Below are positions 15,630 through 19,186 of a stretch of DNA of 19,186 nucleotides, one piece after another; position 1 is the stretch's first letter, and every line of letters starts with the position of its first letter. The notes under the pieces are model-generated. The model was not told the origin of the DNA. It ran no database searches and saw nothing but the letters and a program-made list of their open reading frames with translations. Source of the DNA: Pinguiococcus pyrenoidosus. Lineage: Eukaryota; Sar; Pinguiophyceae; Pinguiochrysidales; Pinguiochrysidaceae. Position numbers and translations under genes: made by a program. The stretch lies in contig JAAMXY010000266.1 in NCBI GenBank assembly GCA_019677205.1, positions 19,083-38,268 on the forward strand. The letters run 5' to 3'.

Positions 15630-17615
15630 CTACGCCGTCTCGAATAGGAAATCTTGCAACTCAGGAAAATTTGCCAAATCCTCAACCTCCTCGGCACCGA
15701 CATATAACCCATCATCCTCCGGGTCCCCATCCTCCGATTCGAAGTCATCTCCCGACAAAAACTCGCTCAGATCAAGCTTCGACGTGTCCGACTTCTCCGA
15801 TGGTGCAGAGCTGGGTCGCTCGTCCGTCGAGAACATGAGCTCTTCCGTGTAGTGATTGAGGTACTGAAGCTCGAGGAGGGACTTCGGCAGGTCCGTCGGG
15901 TGGCACACACCGCAGGTTGCTCCTCCGTTGCATTCGCGCAAGTGCCGGAGCAGCTCGGTTCCCATCCTACACCAGCTGAACGGACATGGTCGCTTCTTCG
16001 AGTCCACCCCCGGACAGTCGCGCAGATGGAGCATCATGAACTTGGCACTCGTGCAGACCTCCCTTGTGCGCGGCTCGTTGTGCCGACCTTGGCACAACCT
16101 TGCATGCTGCATCAGCACAAGGAGGCGCGACGCTTGGCTTTCATCTAAACTGCAGGGCTGACATGTCGGGATCTCCTCCTTGGTCGCGACCTGGCATCGC
16201 GCGCGCTTCTCGGGGATTCTCACCGCGATGGGCTCCGGCTCCGGCTCGAGCTTTCTTCTCTTTCGCTCTAGGAAAAGCTCGCGGGCCTGCGCCACTCGGC
16301 AGTAGTCGTTGTCGGGATCGAGAATGTCAATGCGCGGCACCTGCGAAACGGCGCAGTGTGGACACTTCTGCGGCTGGATGTTCCACCAGGGGTTGAAGCT
16401 ACTCTCGCCGCGGTACATCGTGTTGCACGCGGTGCACATGTACTTGCTGGTGACCGTGGCGCCGACCAGGTCGGCGTAGTACGAGCCGTTGCCCTTGGCG
16501 TTCTTCGCACCGCCACCACGACTGCCTCGGCTTGATCTTGCTCTGGACGTGCTCTTCCCGGCGCCCGGCGCGGCGGCGTCTGCTGCTCTTCTAGGCGCGT
16601 TCTTGTCCACGGAGAAGTTGGAGAGCGGCGGCGGCGTGGGCGCTTCGTCCTCGGACGAGTCGGTGGCCTTCGCATACTTGCTATTCTTGGCGAGGCGTAT
16701 CCGCTTGGATCGCCGACTCGCGGTGGGCTGTGTGGCGCTGCTGCCGGAGACGCCCGCGGCAGCTTCCGCCACACTCGACGGCGAGTTCGTCACGCTCGGG
16801 GAGCATCGCGTGGCTGGGAAGGTGACCGCTTTTCGCATGGCCTCGATCTGCTGCTTCAGAGGGAAGATGTTCGCTCGGATGTGCGCCTCCAGGTGCTCTG
16901 CGTTCACGGGGATGCCCTTGCCCATCGGCCGGCCTTGCAGAGTCTTCATCTGCGCGGAGCGGAGCGGAGGAGAAAAAGATCCGAAGCCGTCAGCAATTCC
17001 GGACTTGCGCTCCACCGGTGACGCGACACAGGTCGCGTCACGGATGCTTCCCCGTCACTCTCTCAGGCGCCACACCAGCACCGGCGAGCGCTTGAAGGGG
17101 CCGAAAAGGTCTTACCAGCACCTCCATGTTGCGCACGAAGTCTCCGAGCCGCTGGAGCGCCGCTGCCTGTGCAGAGGAGTCTGCGGGCGCCAAGGTGGTC
17201 AGTCGGTCGTTCCTCTGCGCAGCTGGCCTTCCCCGATGCTTTCCACACGCTATGAGGCGCCGCTGTGAAGCGTGTGCGGCGCGCGGGGGGGGGCACAAGT
17301 CCCTGCAAAACGCATCGGCGGGTGGGGAGCGGCTCGCGTCGAGCGCCTCACCTGGTCTGCTGTCCTGCGGCATGCGGTCTCGCACTTTGGTGACGAAGTC
17401 CACGATGTCCTTGATGTCTGGCTCGTAGCGCTTGAGCACCTGCGGGCGGGAGCGGCGCGGTGAGGCGCTGCGCGGCGGAAGGCTTTGCCGTTGTCTGTCG
17501 CTTCGCTAGCCGCTGTTACTGCGATCCGGGGCTGCGCGCCACTCACCTCTTGCGGGCGCTGCAGCGGCGTGGGCGGCTCCACCATGGCCGACTCATGGAT
17601 GTTGTTGGGCGGCAT
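15630..17615 (-). CDS. TAZ zinc-finger protein, possible transcription coactivator
   Basis: Four exons on the minus strand: 17547-17615, 17352-17439, 17116-17222 and 15630-16949, about 527 residues with phase-consistent junctions. Residues 24-140 are mostly helical (VLKRYEPDIKDIVDFVTKVR, LQRLGDFVRNMEVL, HIRANIFPLKQQIEAMRKAV), of unknown fold. Residues 150-245 are Ser/Arg/Ala-rich and disordered, with RRSKRIR as a likely nuclear signal. A Cys4 module follows (CxxC at 260/263 and 284/287) spanning FNPWWNIQPQKC. Residues about 365-440 resemble a TAZ domain: HARLC at 370-374, then HLRDC, CPFSWC, HLREC and CGVC ending at C437. The C-terminus is acidic (GDDFESEDGDPEDDG), like an activation tail. 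TAZ domains of CBP/p300 and plant BT proteins bind transcription factors. No acetyltransferase domain is present, so an adaptor role is inferred. Confidence 0.75.
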
Positions 17616-19186
17616 GATTTTTCACGTTCGCGGCGTCGAGAAACCGCGGAAGGGGCGAGTCGTACGCGCCACGCGGAAATGCCTGGGGCTGAGGCTGAAA
17701 TGCGTACACTTTGCTTCTTCCTTCGGGAGAGCGACCCGAACCCAAAAGGCTCCCTTCGGCTGTTGTTTTGGTTAGGTCTTGCAACGACTCGCACTCGCGG
17801 TTTCTCCAGCAACCTGCTCTGTCCTTTTGCCGTATTTCGCACCTGTCCGAAACTACTCGAGGCGCGCATTCAATGGAAGTTGGCCCGCGCGGCGCGGCGC
17901 CATTGGTCGGCGCCGGCGATGAGATCAATCGCTTCCGGGCGGAATTCGAAAACGCGATTGGTGGAAAACCAGATGCGTGTTGCGGTTCACGGAACACCCA
18001 ATGACACGCCAACATGTCAGGTTCCCTGATGACGACTGTCCACGCCGCGGAAAAACGCGATTCGAGGGGTGCGACACGGACGCGCACCCCAAGTATCCGA
18101 GGCGGGGAGCCTGCCCGAGAAGTGGCCGGGACAGCCAATGGCGGGGCGTGCAGCTTAGACGAATCAACGGGAGCGCTCCAAAGATACTGTGATTCCATGC
18201 CAGCCCGACTTCAATAGCGGTTGCCCAATGGGCGAATGGACCTCCGGCCAAGCGAAGGAGGACGGCCCACCATTGGCTCCCGGAGCAATCCATTTTTTAC
18301 AGCTTCAGCTTGCAAGTGCATGCGATTGAGTGATCGGTGGGACGGCGCCGCGGGATTGGGCCAGAGGCCGTTGCCGGCAACCACTCGAAACACGTTCTCG
18401 TGCGTGTTTCAGGCCCTCACAAGGACTTCGCCCCCGTGCGCGACCGGAAATGGGGTTGCCTTTACTTTGGAAATGCTGTGCTGCTGTCGTTCGCGGCAGC
18501 CAAGCTTGAGTCCCTTCAATCTGACATGCCGAGGGGAGCCGAGAGGATACGAATGACAGAGCGCACGTTCCCGCAGCTATCGCACACGGGAGCCGATGAC
18601 GCAAGCGGTGACGTGGTGCAACGGCCGCTCGCTGAGCAGGCGCGCTTCATTGGTCACGATCATCCCGAATGCACATGCATTTGACCAGTAACAACTCACC
18701 ACGCACGTGTCTTTTCGCGTGCGTATCTCTCGCCGAAACAGTGGCCTGGTTTCCCCAATCAGCGACGGACACGGGATGTGAATTTCCAACCCGGCGCCCG
18801 AGGTGACGAACAGGGCCACAAAAACGGTTGGCCAAGAGCTCGTTGACCTTCACGTACGCGCTTCGGAACGCTGCCATTCTTTAAGCACATGTGTGCTTTC
18901 ATCCGCCTTCGCCAATTGCCTTTGAGCTTTCCGCCACGTCTCATTCGCTCACGCCAATTGCCTTCCAGCATACGTCTCTCATCATTGGATCGGGTGCCAA
19001 CCAATGCATGCCAAGCCGCCCGGGACGCTGACAACGGCCAGCCAGGGAAAAAATCCGCACGTGGAAATCAGAAATCAGGATCAGTTTGGGGTTTGCGGTT
19101 TGGGGTGCGGGGTGCGGGGTGCGGAATCCACAAAACAACAAGAAAAGCTCGCTCAGAGCTTCCTCGTCGCCTCGTCGGCTCGTCTC
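17616..19186. promoter_or_regulatory. Long non-coding flank dense in CCAAT boxes
   Basis: About 1.57 kb with no convincing gene. CCAAT or ATTGG occurs at 17902, 17957, 17998, 18135, 18225, 18272, 18355, 18649, 18755, 18912, 18954, 18984 and 19001, in both orientations. It is upstream of the minus-strand TAZ gene and may also serve a plus-strand gene beyond the window. Frames here lack motifs and coding texture. A G-rich tract lies near the right end. Confidence 0.5.
19084..19124 (+). repeat. G-rich heptamer tract, possible G-quadruplex
   Basis: Degenerate 7-base units (TTTGGGG, TTTGCGG, TTTGGGG, TGCGGGG, TGCGGGG, TGCGG) provide four runs of four G. The spacing (about 10, 3 and 3 bases) would allow a four-stranded G structure. 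It looks telomere-like in unit length, but it is short, degenerate and next to ordinary sequence, so I do not call a telomere. Confidence 0.7.

Noticed and set aside
19084-19124. Telomere
   Set aside because: Too short and degenerate, and followed by ordinary sequence.
1-19186. Prokaryotic or phage origin, CRISPR array, transposon or tRNA
   Set aside because: Spliced eukaryotic genes throughout; no spaced direct repeats, no transposase or terminal inverted repeats, and no tRNA B-box in a plausible cloverleaf context were seen by eye.

Overview
The window is nuclear DNA of a GC-rich, gene-dense unicellular eukaryote. Most genes are cut by short GT-AG introns of about 50-250 bases, and several proteins are eukaryote-specific: cofilin, the ribosome export adaptor NMD3, a LAMTOR2/p14-like roadblock protein, a TAZ zinc-finger protein and a DIX-domain protein. 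A histidinol-phosphate aminotransferase shows that it makes histidine. With the DIX and LAMTOR2 proteins, this fits a free-living protist or alga (stramenopile-like is my weak guess). The species cannot be fixed from the sequence.

Layout from left to right: (-) DIX-domain protein 289-1597; (+) actin-depolymerising factor/cofilin 2935-3851; (-) glycosyltransferase-like type II membrane protein 4018-5804; (+) unrecognised four-exon gene 6268-7181; (-) histidinol-phosphate aminotransferase 7608-8798; (+) NMD3 9352-11181; (+) secreted-looking coiled-coil protein 11834-12817; (-) HDDC2-type HD-domain phosphohydrolase 12837-13555; (-) LAMTOR2-like roadblock protein 13870-14357; (+) small single-pass membrane protein 14718-15139; (-) TAZ zinc-finger protein 15630-17615. 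The last 1.6 kb is apparently non-coding and carries many CCAAT boxes.

Orientation mostly alternates, giving divergent promoters (1598-2934, 5805-6267, 8799-9351, 14358-14717) and tight convergent 3' ends, one with only 19 bases between stop codons. CCAAT pentamers concentrate in several upstream regions and are lacking in the 166-base spacer between two convergent genes, which suggests CCAAT-type promoters. Simple repeats lie in non-coding DNA: an AAGG microsatellite, a 9-bp minisatellite in the HisC/NMD3 promoter, a 5-bp GATNN array and a 7-bp repeat inside an intron. One GC-rich hexamer run has entered the NMD3 coding sequence.

There is no operon and no single pathway here. The genes serve separate cell functions: actin turnover, glycosylation, histidine synthesis, 60S subunit export, nucleotide clean-up, lysosome/TOR scaffolding and transcription. 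No CRISPR array, transposon or recognisable tRNA/rRNA was seen. All exon models were derived by hand from reading frame, splice-site phase and similarity to remembered family patterns; none is backed by transcripts.
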